Counted from the stretch's first letter, positions 37,226 to 48,940 are shown. The stretch is 64,000 bases of DNA from Termitomyces sp. T153 (GCA_018296165.2 JACKQL020000004.1:434001-498000); one strand, 5' to 3'. Notes: generated by a model from the sequence alone, not told the origin. Made by a program: numbers and translations.

Positions 37226-38840
37226 TCAAAGATCATCACAAATGGAGTGCTTGAATTCATCCCATAGAGCTTCTGGAGTGGTAGGAGCACAGTGAAATAG
37301 GATAGTGCAAAAGAGCTGTCTGAGAGCTAATCCTGATTGGATTGGAGCAGCTTCAGCAAGACACTGCCTCCATTCTGCATCATCTTCTGGAAGACCAAGG
37401 GCCTTGCATGCCTCCTTGTAAGTAGGATAGGTGTGGCCATTGACTGTCCTGAGATCAGCCCATGATGTTGCATTGGTCACAACTGTCAGGAGCATCCTGA
37501 GATAGAACCTTTCTCCTTGTTGAGGTGAAGCAAAGTACATCCTCCCAATAGCTGTTCCTCTCTGCCTCTCCTTCCAGGTCCTTTTGGAAGCTTCATAGAC
37601 AAACTTGGTTGGAAAGTTCTGATAAGTGGTGTTGTTATTAGGGAATCTGGCATTGGCTTCAAACCAAGCACTGAGTGCAGTCTTGTTTGCATTAGGCCTG
37701 GCAGCTACTATCTCCAAAGGCTCATTATCTTGAAAGTAGACTTCATGTTGGCCCTCCAAATGCACAGGTAATCAATATACAGGGGGATGTTCTCCATGCA
37801 TGTTGAATTCAAAGATGTGCCAGCAAGCCTCAGGTGCAGAGATGTATCTGGCATCCAAGTGTTCCTTGATTTCATCCCTCTGGTCCATCTGCTCTCCAGA
37901 AATCTCCAAAGTTGTCCTATCATGGCCTTTGTAAATGTACTTGTGAATGTACTTGATGGCTTCCACTCAAGCACAGACCTCCACATTGATGTAACATTTG
38001 TACTTGGCTGAGAGATAAGGGTTGTATGGAACAACATCTTGATTGTCATAACAATGACCATTCTTTTCAAAGAAGTGTCCATTGTCAGGTCTGGCATATT
38101 GAGGATAGCCATTATCTCCATACTGAGTAGCCTCTTGGAATTCCTTTGGGTATTTCTTGGAACATTTGCCATCTACCATGCACTTAGCATTGGGTTTGGC
38201 AGCTCCACATGGACCATGGACCATGTTGGTATTAACAACCTGACAACAAAGATAAGTAACTGAATTCAGGATTCAAACAAAGCCAATATGTGATACAATT
38301 CAGGCTGAGCAGCTGGATCTGGAATTTGAGCAGAGACAATGGGATCCACATCAGGTGCATCCTTGATCCTGTGATGGCAATGGAAAAAGATCAAGATGTG
38401 CATATGTGGAAGTCCTCTCTTTTGGAATTCAATGGTACAAACATAAGCCACACAGCTGCCAAAGAGACCTTCCTTGATCTCCTTCACTACAGCATTCTTT
38501 TTGAGTTCAGATACTCTGGCAACAATATCAGGTTGATCAGCAGCTGTTTGCCTTTTGCCATTGACTGCAGGTTCCTTCAAGAGAGCTTCTTTAATTTCTG
38601 ACCACTTTGGATTGGCAGTCATAGTCAAGAAGAGATCAGGTTTTCCAAAATTCCTGCAAATAGCCATAGAGTCCTGGAATAATTGCTGCATCTGTTGATC
38701 ACTTCCAGTATGGGAGGATGGGAGGATAACACATCGGCTTTGTGGGGTGACTTGTTCATCTCCAGCAGCAGCATCCACTACTCCCTGATAAACTTCAGCT
38801 CTGGTCTTCTTCTGATTGTGTCAAATCCAATTCAACTTGT
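37226..38840 (-). pseudogene. Helitron Rep (HUH endonuclease) domain
   Basis: Reads AEVYQGVVDAAAGDEQVTPQ, RNFGKPDLFLTMTANPKWSE, then FQKRGLPHMHILIFF: the HUH motif (HMH) that binds the metal ion. KCSKKYPKEFQEATQYGDNG, YIHKYIYKGHD (tyrosines of the Y2 nicking site) and ACWHIFEFNMHGEHPPV follow. The Rep nicks and joins DNA ends in rolling-circle transposition. Catalytic residues are present, but TGA codons (at 38820 in NWI*HNQ) and frame changes near 38240 and 37970 break the frame. Confidence 0.9.
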
Positions 38841-39213
38841 TTTGTTCAGTGGAAGCCCATGCATCCACAACATATTGTTGAAATAGCCTCCCACTCCAGA
38901 GTAATGGTGCATTGAATTCCAAAGTTCTTTGCTGCAGCCTATATGCATAATATGCTGTTTGGGTGACCTTTTCTGACCTTTATTGATTCTGTGGTCCAAA
39001 ATGAGAGTGGATGTCAGTGTGAAATCCAGGCTGTCCAGTGGGAAAGATGATGGTATAATGCAATAGAGTGTAATATGGGTGCAAGTGACTGATCTGCCTC
39101 AACTGACCTCCATGCAAGTGCAAGACTATATCATGATCATTTGATTGCTCTTCTGAGCCATCTCCTGAAATTACAGCTGCAACTCCCTCCTGTTCATTAG
39201 GGTCATTATAGCA

Positions 39214-41234
39214 TCAAGGATCTCCAAAATCAGCTGTAAGCTTGACAGAAAGCCTTTGTGGTTGGCCTTCTGGAACTTCTCCCATAATCTGCCTAGCCTG
39301 CTTGTATAAGCCAATAAAGGGATTGACTCTAGCAAGCATATCCTGCAAAGAGGCCATTATCTGAGGATCAAGCCTGGGATTGTTCTGTTGACAAAAAGCC
39401 AATTGCTGATTGTGATCATAAAAGTAGAGCTATGCATATACAGGCAGATTGCCTTTAATAGAAAGCAAGGCACCTGTCAAATGATGTAGTTCTCCATTGA
39501 TCCTAAAGCTATATGGTCCAGGTGCATTGGTAATAGCATGGTCAATTTTGACTCCCAGAGATGTGAATGCAAAGGCTGCATTGTATTGACAGATTGATGT
39601 TTTAAAGGTGTCAGAGAGAGGATGATGCCCATGGAGCAGGTTCAGTAAATCTGCTGGAGCATCTTGAAGCCTGGGCAAATTCACTTGGCCTTGTGAGCAG
39701 CACATGCCAAATTTTGGATTATAAATAGTAGACTTGGTGAGCTTTTCAGCATCAAAATGTAGAGCTTGGCAGTGTGGACATATGACAGTCATAGGACCAA
39801 GATAGCATGGAGGATATTCAATCAAGTAAGGTTGCCTTCTTCTTGAAATAGGCTGAATAGGGTCAAGCTGTGGTGGAATAGGAAGCTCAAGGGGAGGCTT
39901 TTCAGCAGGATTTTGTAGTCCTGCTGGGTGGTTGGGTGGAGCAGGGTCCGACTCTTCTGCAGGTCTCTGTTGAACAGGATCAACATAATCCAAGTCATCA
40001 TCAGAAGGGATGTCATCCTGAGGACCTAATGGCACATTAAGGGGAGGATCCAATTGCTCTGCAGGTCTCTGTTGAACAGGATCAACATATTCCAAGTCAT
40101 CATCAGAAGGTATGTCATCATGAAGACCCAATGGCACATCAAGAGAGGATCCAATTGTTCTGCAGGTCTCTGTTGAACAGGATCAACATATTCCAAGTCA
40201 TCCTCAAAAAGTATATCATTCTGAGTACCTAAGTCATTGAAATCCTCTTCCAGATCAGCTTCATGTTGCTGTTCCCAGCCTTGAAAAATCCTTTGAGCCA
40301 TAACTGCATTCAAAGGCCTATGTTCAGGATTCAGATCAATTTGCTGTTAGACTTTGTTAGTCCCAGTGACATATTCAAGTTGTCCTTGACTGACCTCTTC
40401 TTCTTCCTCCCTCAACCTTTCCTGGCTTAGAATAGCCAATGCCTATTGCCTCTCCTGATCTTGTCTCAGCCTTTGTTGCTCTTGCAACACTGCTAGTACC
40501 TCTTGTTGTTGCCTCTCCTGCTCTGTAGCCATAGCAATATGCCTTAGCCTTTGTTGCTCTTGCAAGATTGCCAGTGCCTGCTCTTGTTGCCTCTGTCTCA
40601 GCCTTTGTTGCTCTTCTAACAGTGCTTGGGGAGCAAGTGGAGCTGGTGCCAATATAAGCTCTGGCAAGGGACCATTTCTGACCCTTCTATGTACAGAAGC
40701 AGGCAAAGGTGGCACCATTCTAGGTAAGGGATTCTGCAAAGGAGCATCCCAACCTTCTGGCAAAACTGTTTGTGGAATGACCATAGCAGCTTGAGCAAGA
40801 GTAGACTGATTGACTCTATTGCCTCTTCCCTGTATAGGAGCAGGTAGAGGTGGCACCACTCTAGGAATGGGATTCAGCAAAGGAGCATCCCACCCTTCAG
40901 GCAAAACAGTTTCTGGAATGACCATAAAAAATGGATCATCAGCAGCTGCTGCCTGCCTAATAGGTCTTCCCAAAGAGCCTGAAGCAGTGGCTATAGGTCT
41001 CAAACCCCCAGATCCCATAGATTGATTGATACCCCCAGGCCCGAATTGAAGTAGTAGGACAACCACAGTATTGATCTGTTCCAAAGATCTATTGTTTCTA
41101 TTTGCTTGAGAATTGTCAGGATCTGTCATTTGTAACTGTTCAAGTCTTCTTTGATTCCTAGCTTGTTGCCTTTGGCTTTCAGGAGTAGTAGGTGGTTGCC
41201 TATAACATCCATTGTTAAGCAATTTAACAGTCAA
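39214..41234 (-). pseudogene. Helitron N-terminal region with Cys motif and internal repeats
   Basis: From the N-terminus: PPTTPESQRQQARNQRRLEQ, a Gln/Pro-rich stretch with two copies of a ~45-aa unit containing VIPETVLPEGWDAPL and VIPQTVLPEGWDAPL, and runs of QEQQRLRQ. Then three copies of a ~36-aa unit with DDLEYVDPVQQRPAE (DNA about 39945-40265). Then CPHCQALHFDAEKL and CCSQGQVNLPRL, a zinc-finger-like motif usual at the N-terminus of fungal Helitron proteins, and LTADFGDP before TGA near 39214, where the family has DPR. Several stops and frame changes interrupt it. Confidence 0.8.
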
Positions 41235-41722
41235 AAACCATTAAAATTGACTTGCATGATGAGATATTTGATGAATCAATAGCTCAATGTGGTTAAGGAG
41301 TTACTAATAAGCTTTTCAGTCAACATCAATCAATCAATAGATGTGACAAAACATACTTTGTTGTGTGGCCTCCTTTCCACAACTTTGGAAATGCCCATTA
41401 TTTGGTCATGTTGTATCAAAAAACATGTGAGGCATGAAAAACAGTGTCTACTAAATTGCATTTGGCCTGTTTCACACATGCAGGCTATTTGGCATGTTTC
41501 ACACATAGTCAAAAGATAGTATACATCTATTAAAGTTGTCTACTGCATTTATTTTGGTAAAAAATTTATCCAAAGAGCATAAAAACAGCCAAATCTGATT
41601 GTATTACCATAAAAGGGTTTAAATTTGTCAGCATTTGTCAGCACTGACAAATTTTAGTCAGCAAAAAAGTTGTTGCATAGGCACAGCCACATTCCCACAT
41701 CTGTTGTCACATATTATATAGA

Positions 41723-42931
41723 CGAGCTATGGTCCATGCCTTTGGCATGGGCCTGTAGCTCTTGCTTCATCCCAGACCCAACCTCACTTCATTCAGTTAG
41801 GTCCTTGTATTTCAAACTTAATGCCAAGTCCCAGACCCAACCTCACTTTGTTCAGTTAGGTCTTTGTATTTCCAACTTTGAGTTGAGATGCTAAGTCCCA
41901 GACCCAACCTCACTTTGTTTGGTTAGGTCCTTGTATTTCAAACTCAATGCTAAGTCCCAGACCCAACCTCACTTTGTTCAGTCAGGTCTTTGTATTTCTA
42001 ACTCAATGCTAAGTCCCAGACCCAACCTCACTTCATTCAGTTAGGTCTTTGTATTTTGTCAACTCAATGCCTAGTCCCAGACCCAACCTCATTATATTCA
42101 GTTAGGTCTTTGTATTTTGTCAACTCAATGCTTAGTCCCAGACCCAACCTCACTACATTTGGTTAGGTCTTTGTATTTTGTCAACTCAATGCTTAGTCCC
42201 AGACCCAACCTCACTACATTTGGTTAGGTCTTTGTATTTTGTCAACTCAATGCTTAGTCCCAGACCCAACCTCACTATGTTTGGTTAGATCTTTGTATTT
42301 CATCAACTCAATGCTTAGTCCCAGACCCAACCTCACTATGTTTGGTTAGGTCTTTGTATTTCATCAACTCAATGCCGAGATTCAAACTCAACCTCAGTTT
42401 GTCTTTCATGTTATTGATAAGAGTTCCTCAATAAAGCAATCAATATTGTCATATTAATTGAGCTTTTCCACTCATCTCTTTTCACTATGCTGACTTTGGT
42501 CTTTCTTTTTTAAATCAATAGGTTGATATTCCTATCATTGTCAAACATCACTCATCTGTTTTCTTCAACTCAATATATCTGACATACATTCATCTAATTA
42601 CAAACCATACACCTTCAAATCAGAAACCCTATGGATCCTCAGAAACAGGACCTAGCCTACAGCTATTAGTAGTGACCAAAAAACCTCCTGTTTTTCAAGT
42701 CATGCCTGAAAAAGGCTGAGAATGCCTGAAATATCAATCTTAATGGCTCAAAAAAACAATAGATTCATGCTATCAACAAAAGTTGTTTGTCATGCCATTT
42801 TTTTTCCATTCAAAGTGCAAAAAACAGCCAAGTTACCCAAAAAGGAAGGTTCTTGGTCAGCCTTACTAAGCAGAAAAGTTGTTGCATAGGTGCAGCCACA
42901 TTCCCACATCCATCGTCCCATATTATATAGA
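41723..42931 (-). mobile_element. Helitron 2, 1209 bp, non-autonomous, abutting Helitron 1
   Basis: Starts on the minus strand at 42931 with TCTATATAATATGGGACGAT and shares about 65 bp with the Helitron 1 5' end (41661-41722). It ends CATAGCTCG at 41723 with the perfect hairpin CCATGCC-AAA-GGCATGG eleven bases before. The next base is the first T of Helitron 1. The base before its 5' end is A (CCA|TC). It carries the minisatellite but no transposase sequence. Confidence 0.83.
41773..42385. repeat. Minisatellite array in Helitron 2, about 10-11 units of 59-61 bp
   Basis: Same unit and orientation as the array at 34845-35245. The later units carry TTTTGTCAACTCAATGCTTA and are nearly identical to each other (about 42060-42360), which suggests recent expansion. 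Confidence 0.94.
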
Positions 42932-44081
42932 TGGTTCTGCCAAGTTTTGTATTTTTTAATGATCATTGATGGATGCCACAAACATACTGATGGAGGTTTG
43001 TTTTTGATGTGCAATGAAATGTGATAGGTCTGGTCAGATTCCGCAATGTTACCAATCACCATGCCAAATGCCAGACTTGTACTTGTTTTTGCATGCTGCT
43101 TCTGTGTCCTCTCTCACAACACATATTTCAGAATCAAACAAAGCCTTTTCAGCCAACAACCATGCCTTTTCAGCCATGCTATTAGAGAGGATATTGTGGT
43201 GATGAGGAAAGGAGAACATTGCCTTGACAGATTTCAGAACAACCAGTGCATTGTTTTAAGCTTCTACTATTCTAATTTGTGACAATGGAATGGGCCTGTG
43301 CTTGAGGTATGAATGTCCATGTGAACCAATTGACACATACATTGACATTGGTCCAGCAATCCTCCATGGCTGCAATACTGAAAGTATTACATGAGTAAAC
43401 CAAACACCAATTGTATGATCACTGTCCTGGTACTCCAATATGTTTTCTTTTATCTATTTCTCTCTTTAAAATATCTTATTCTGCCAGATTTTTGTAGTTT
43501 TTGTAGTTTTTCACTTTTCCTTATTTGTCCAATAAAGACATTTTTATCTCTTTCTGCCATGGGATTGCAAGGTCACTGTATCATCTCCTCCCAGCCACAG
43601 ATCAACTGTCCCTGGCCATCCTTTGTTCTCCTTGTGCAGAGAACAGCTTGTCAATCTATATTTCATTCACACACTCTCTTGTCTTTTAAACACTCAGGTT
43701 CCCATCACTTGATTTTGCACCATGCCATTCTAATGTCTGGCCCCTCTATATCACATGCCCCACCTCATACACTGATATGCCAGCCTCAAAAAAGAGGCCA
43801 GTTGAAGAAGTAAATCCTAAAAAGATAAAATCAAAAATGGCAGAAAACTATAAGCCAAGTGTCAAAAACTGTAGACACAGAAAGATATACCTTAAAGAAA
43901 AATCACCAAAAGACTCCCTAAGAAATGTAATACTGATTAATTCAAGGCAAAGATTGGTGAGGATGATTGAGGGAAGAGTTGACTTAAGTGTTTTGCTACC
44001 AATGCATGAGAAATGAATGTATTTTTGAGTCTGAGAGGTTCTTGATTCAGCCCCCCCAGTAAAGAAGAGAAATAGCCAAAC
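42932..44081. other. Unassigned CG-poor sequence
   Basis: Small frames such as 43391-43813 (+) and 43777-44016 (+, basic, Lys-rich) have no recognised motif. May belong to the tyrosine-recombinase element to the right. Confidence 0.4.
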
Positions 44082-44448
44082 TCAAGCCATTGCTATGAAG
44101 TCCCAGAGGGCTGGAGGCTTAAAAGGGGCAAGGTGAGTGAAGACCAAATGAAGAAGGGAGGAGATGTGGAGAATTCTGTTGGAGTTGTTGTTGATATAGA
44201 GTTGGTAGGAGTCACTGTGCCACCTGCCCAAGAGTTGTATTTCATAGTTGGAATACCCTGCTGTGGCTGCAGCTGAAGTGGCTCCATGGCAGAAGCTGTG
44301 GCCAGCACATGTGTTGGATGTGAAATCTGCAAGTGAGAGTGTGCTTGGGATGGATTTGACAAAGTGCAAGTATGAGAGGGCCCAGCCATCTGGCTGTTTG
44401 AAGAGAGGAGCATTGTTGTCCCAGGGGTTTTCCACACCATGGCTTTGA
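44082..44448 (-). pseudogene. Tyrosine recombinase C-terminal fragment (Crypton/DIRS-type)
   Basis: Minus-strand reading gives AGHSFCHGATSAAATAGYSN then YEIQLLGRWHSDSYQLYI. This matches the end of eukaryotic tyrosine recombinases (GHSFR.GAAT.AA..G..D..IQ.LGRW.SD.Y..YI), with the catalytic Tyr in the last segment. The Arg of HSFR has become Cys (TGC), which would abolish activity. Only the C-terminal part is present, and I found no RT to tell DIRS from Crypton. Confidence 0.72.
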
Positions 44449-44570
44449 GTGCAGTGATGTGGCAGGTCAGATGCCCAGGGGAGGCAGCAATGGTGATGGT
44501 GACTCCTTTGTAGAAGGGGTCAGTTTTGGAGGTGGAGAGAGTGAGGTGGATGTGTGTAGCATCTGCAAAG

Positions 44571-45130
44571 TGCTAGAGGGGGTTGATATGAGGGGACTTC
44601 CATTTCCAACCTCTGCAACCTATTCCAGTGCTTCTGCAGCTTGTTCAATGTCTCTGGAGCTCATTCCAGAACCCCAGAAATCTCTGAAGAACTGCAGGGT
44701 TCTCTGTATTACCTCAGCAATCTTTGTTGTAGGGTTAGAACCAGCTCCAGCCTTCTGTACAGTAGTTCCCATGCCTCTGCTGCCCACTAATGTGCTGCAC
44801 TGAGCAGCAGGGATCCTTAGACTTGTTCTCTCCAGAATCTCCTCTGCTAGGTGATTAGTTACTGATTGTATCATTGTCTACTCCACTTATATACTTTGGA
44901 TTCCCCTCTGCTAGCTGTGTGACTCCAATCTGCTGCTCCAGAGGTCACCCTTACAGTTCCAGTGCTTCTACAGCTTGTTTGATGTCTCCAGGGCTCATTC
45001 CAGAACCCCAGAGTTCTCTGTATTACCTCAGCAATCATTGTCCTAGGGTTGGAACTAGTTCTGGCCTTCTATACAGTGGTTCTCATGCCTCTGCCACCCA
45101 CTAATGTGCCACACCAAGCAGCATTACACC
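44571..45130 (+). repeat. Gypsy LTR plus attached LTR fragment
   Basis: After a polypurine tract (GCTAGAGGGGG, 44572-44582) a ~370-bp LTR runs to CACCCTTACA at 44955. It is similar to the LTRs at 46048-46414 and 59268-59635 (shared CTTCCATTTCCAACCTC and CCCCTCTGCTAGCTG). A second, truncated LTR copy follows directly (about 44956-45130). Confidence 0.75.
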
Positions 45131-46047
45131 ATGGCCTGTTCAATCAGAAGTGACACCTGTCAGGCCTGCATGGCCCATCCAACCTCATCATCAGACCAAC
45201 AGCCCCTGATTTGGGAAGGACACACAACCTCATGCAGCCTATTCTATGTTGCAAATAGTCTCAAGTCTGGAGTTATGGCTGGCAATGTTACATGCAGCTT
45301 CACAGCTGCTACTTTATCTCATCTGTTTTCTACTTTTCCTCCACCACTCTGTTGGCAAGAAAGTTAGTGCAAATGAGGGGAAGGACAATTTGTCTAACTT
45401 GATCCCATCAAGAAGCTGCTGGATAACCAGTCCTTACAGGAAATGAACTTTATGAGTTCCAAAACTCTTAGAAATAGAATTCATCAGTCTAGCCAGATAG
45501 TTCTATCTGGACCATCTGAAGATAATAAAGAGTAAATAGAAGACAAATACTAATTATTTCCAGGAAACACATCTGTCATGCCAGTGAGTTTCATTGATTT
45601 TCTTTGGTTTTAGCATGAGCAGCTATGTGTTAAGCCACCTCTCAGTGTCACTGAATTCAGTTGCATTCTCAAAATGTATGATCCCTTGTCAAATATGTGA
45701 GCAACCAGTACTAATCTAACCTTGATATGGCTTTATAGTGGTTGGATTTGACTCTACAGTGTGTTGGTACCTGCACAAAGGGTTCTCTCCTATGCAATAG
45801 ATAGCTCTTCTGGCTGTGGAAACCATTTGATGAAATACAAGGTGCACCATTGTAGCAATACACTAGCTCCAGCTTAATGTAATAACCCAATAGCCATCTA
45901 CTTGGTGGTTACCATGGCCATACAAAACCACCCATTTGCAAGTCAATTCAAGTATACTACTTGTAAGTTGTAATCTTTGTTGGGGAGTTATCAACATGAT
46001 GAGCTCCATGTCTATTGCTAGCTTACTGTATAACTTGGAAGACTTGG
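45131..46047. other. Unassigned CG-poor sequence
   Basis: No recognisable coding or structural motif; probably old repeat sequence between gypsy LTRs. Confidence 0.4.
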
Positions 46048-46414
46048 TGTCAGGGGATTTCCATTTCCAACCTCCACAGCTTGTTCCAGCATCTCCACAG
46101 CCTGCTCAACATCTCTGGGGCTTGTTCCAGACCTCCAGAGATCTCTGGAGACCCACAGGACTTTCTGTATTACCTCAACAGTCACTCACCTAGGGTTAGG
46201 AGTAGCTCTGGTCTTCTGTATAGCTGTTCCCTTGCCTCTGTACCTACTGATGTGCTGCACCAAGCAATGGGAATCCTTAGACTTGTTCTCTTTGGATTTC
46301 CCTCTGCTAGGTGATTGGTTACTGTTGTATTGTTGTCTACTTGCTAATATACTTTGAATTCCCCTCTGCTAGCTGCATGACTCTGAGCTGCTGCTCCTGG
46401 AGGTTGCCTTTATA
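46048..46414 (+). repeat. Gypsy copy B 5' LTR
   Basis: Starts TGTCAGGGGATTTCCATTTC and ends GGTTGCCTTTATA. The following GCAGAACAAGTCTCC also follows the 5' LTR of the nested copy A and is the likely primer-binding region. Confidence 0.82.
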
Positions 46415-46439
46415 GCAGAACAAGTCTCCAAAAAGTCAA

Positions 46440-47101
46440 ACCACAGATTATATCTCCCAATCACTCCAGGTGCTGCTCAAGCACTTACCTCCTATCTTTA
46501 CACCTTCTCTGGTAGCAGAACTAACCCTGACCACCCCTGTACTTGCTTCTGCAGCTCTGCTGATCCTACAACTGTGGACTCTATGCCCTGCACTCCCAGA
46601 TGTGTATGATGGTGCTTGTTCTAGTGGGGAATGCTTCCTCCAGTCCTGCCTTACCTACATCTACCTTAGCAGGGATGCCTTTGACTCCAACATGCTGAAA
46701 ATAGCCTGGGTACTATCATATATAAAGGCTGGACATGGCTCCACCTATATGTTATGAGTCTGCCCTAGAGGTGTCAAAAGTTTTCTGGACTGGGCCACCT
46801 TCAAGAAGGACTTCTGAGCAGAGTTTTTCCCACTTGACCCCACCAAAACCACCATCTTGATGCTATGTGACAGGGAGCAATATAGGCAAGGGAAGAAATG
46901 CTAGACAAGTATGCCACCTACTCCTACCCCAATGGCCTTTAGCTATGCCTTACATTCTGGGATAGCCTGCACCCCATGCTAGTTGAACACATTGATAACC
47001 TCACAGAGGGCTGCCCAGATGACAAGAGGATTGCTTCATGGTATGAAGTAGCCTGAGATCAGTGGCAGCTCATAGAAATCTGATAGAAGCTCTGCCACAT
47101 G
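46440..47101 (+). pseudogene. Gypsy copy B gag, 5' part
   Basis: Reads ALPDVYDGACSSGECFLQSC and LKIAWVLSYIKAGHGSTYML, matching the better preserved gag of copy A (ALPDVYNGDRKAGECFLQSC). Several stops. Interrupted at 47101 by copy A; it resumes at 53472. Confidence 0.82.
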
Positions 47102-47540
47102 TGTAAGGGTGACCTCTGGAGGCTGTGGCTCAATCACACAGCTGGCAAAGGGAAATCTAAAGTCTAGTCAGTACTGTGGAGTGTCTACTGAGATAACTAC
47201 TCACCTGGCAAAGGGAAATTCAAAGAGAACAAGTCTGGGGATTCCCTAGGCCAGGTGTGACGCTTCAGAGGCTTCAGAAGCATGAGAAACAACTGTACAG
47301 TATGACGGAGAAAAAAGACACAAGTGATGTGTCAGCAATTGGTCAGCAGTTACATAAGCCAGTGGCAGTGTCAAAGGGCACACTTGTCTGAATTATTGAC
47401 AGAGAATTGGTGCAGCCTGAGAGCTGAAACTAGAACCAATAGATAGGGAAAAGGAAGGAGAATAAAGGAAAACTATAATGGAGCAAATCTGGCAAGAACT
47501 GGAGGAGGAGAAGGGGAAACAAGTGAGACATCCCCTGACA
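47102..47540 (-). repeat. Gypsy copy A 3' LTR
   Basis: On the minus strand starts TGTCAGGGGATGTCTCACTT and ends GTCACCCTTACA. Preceded by the polypurine tract and followed by the target duplication. Confidence 0.93.
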
Positions 47541-47551
47541 TCACCTCCCCT

Positions 47552-48271
47552 CTAGGATACAGTGCCTTGATGCACTGGGTAGAAGAAGTCACAAATTGCC
47601 TGGTCAGCTAGTAAAATAGAGTAGATGCCTTGAATTGCTTTGGGAGCATTGGGATGCCTATGGTAGAAGTCCTGGACCAAGCCTAGTGCATGAACATTAG
47701 CCTGTAGTTCCCAAGAGATGTCCTCAATGCCATATCCCTTCCATTTCACCTTGAACTGCAATTTCCCTTGGAGTACCCTGCTGTCCAAGATTTCCTCCAC
47801 CTCATATCCTTCCTCATCATTGACCAGGACTGGTGGTGGAGGTGGCTTAAGGCAATGGCCTGGGATTGGATCCTCTGGAGCTGAAAACAACTTGACCACA
47901 TTGAAGACTGGATGCAGTTGGTGCAGGCCTGCTGGGAGTTTAAGTCTGTATGCCAAAGGCCCTACCTTCTTCTCCACCATGAAGGGGCCCAGATGACAAT
48001 GTGACAGCTTCAGGGATGGCCTTGTTGTCTTAATGTCTGAGCTGTCCAAGTACATATAGTCCCTGGGCTTATAAACTGGCACAGGTGTCCGTCTGCGATC
48101 ATAGTACTGTGCCATGTCTTCCTTGGCCTTCACCAATGCAGCTTTTGCCTCCTCCTGTGCCCTTCTCATCTGGTTCACAAACTTGTTGATGGAATTGTTC
48201 TCTGAGGGGTGTGTCCGAGGTTCAAATCCCATGTGAGGGTGCCTGCCAGTGTCCAGAAAGAATGGAGTCAT
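47552..48271 (-). pseudogene. Gypsy copy A integrase C-terminus and chromodomain
   Basis: This 239-codon open frame starts within the integrase C-terminal region (LDTGRHPHMGFEP, then AKEDMAQYYDRRRTPVPVY and GPFMVEKKVGPLAYRLKLPA) and ends with a chromodomain at about 47700-47805: YEVEEILDSRVLQGK, LQFKVKWKGYGIEDISWE. Chromodomains on integrases guide insertion to methylated-histone chromatin, which fits the nested pattern here. Marked as pseudogene because the pol frame is broken upstream. Confidence 0.88.
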
Positions 48272-48370
48272 CTGTGTGGAAGAGTGAACATGGTTGTTGT
48301 ATTGGAATTCTGCATCTATCAGCAGCTCATCCCAGTTATCCTGCCTCTCATTACAAAACAGGTGGAGATA

Positions 48371-48940
48371 CTATTCCAGTTCCTGGTTAACGTGTTCTGT
48401 CTGCCCATCCGATTGAGGGTGATAGGCTGTGGTGGTATGGAGCTTTATGCCTAGCAGGCGATACAGTTCTCGAGTGAATTCTGCCACAAACTGGGGGCCC
48501 CGGTCTGAGACATATCCATCTGACAGACTGTGGAGTTTCCAGACATTCTTACAGTACAGGCTGGCCACTCCCAAGGCAGAGCATGTGGTGTGAGTAGGTA
48601 TGAAGTGAGCCTGTTTGCCATAGAGGTCCACCACCACCATCATGGCATCATACCCATGAGCATCTAGGAGCTCCACAATGAAATCCACTGATGCAACACT
48701 CCAGCAAGCAGCTGGTATAGGAAGTGGATGGAGCTGGCCCATGGGTGCTTGGCGGCAAGGTTTTGTGCGGAGACAGAGGTCGCAGGTGCTAGTGTAGGTG
48801 CCTACATACCAGGAGATTTGTGGCCACCAATAGTTCCGGGATACCAGCTCTAGTGTCTTCCACTTTCCAGGATGTCCAGCTACTCGAGAGTCATGATGTT
48901 GTTCTACAATGCGCAGACGAAGTTCTGGAATGTTAGGCAC
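48371..48940 (-). pseudogene. Gypsy copy A integrase core
   Basis: HHCC zinc motif (EQHHDSRVAGHPGKW, then CDLCLRTKP) followed by the DDE core: VDFIVELLDAHGYDAMMVVV, DLYGKQAHFIPTHTT, YVSDRGPQFVAEFTRELYRL and YHPQSDGQTEHVNQELE. All expected catalytic acids are present. A stop at 48371 separates it from the next segment. Confidence 0.9.

Larger units (their letters stand above)
34798..41722 (-). mobile_element. Helitron 1, 6925 bp, degenerate autonomous copy
   Basis: On the minus strand the element starts TCTATATAATATGTGACAAC (5' end, 41722) and ends CATAGCTCA at 34798, followed by T, as expected for insertion between A and T. A hairpin (CCATGCCAAAGGCACGG) lies about 11 bases before the 3' end. 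Inside are a Cys-containing N-terminal region, a HUH Rep endonuclease and a Pif1-like helicase, all on the minus strand. The 3' terminal bases CTCA differ from the textbook CTRR. Boundaries were set by comparing with the adjacent Helitron 2, which shares both ends. Confidence 0.85.

Noticed and set aside
41773..42385. Telomere-like repeat because of the GGTTAGG text
   Set aside because: The motif occurs once per 60-bp unit and not in tandem, and the array lies inside a Helitron.
47718..47996. + strand frame at 47718-47996
   Set aside because: Antisense shadow of the gypsy chromodomain and integrase tail.
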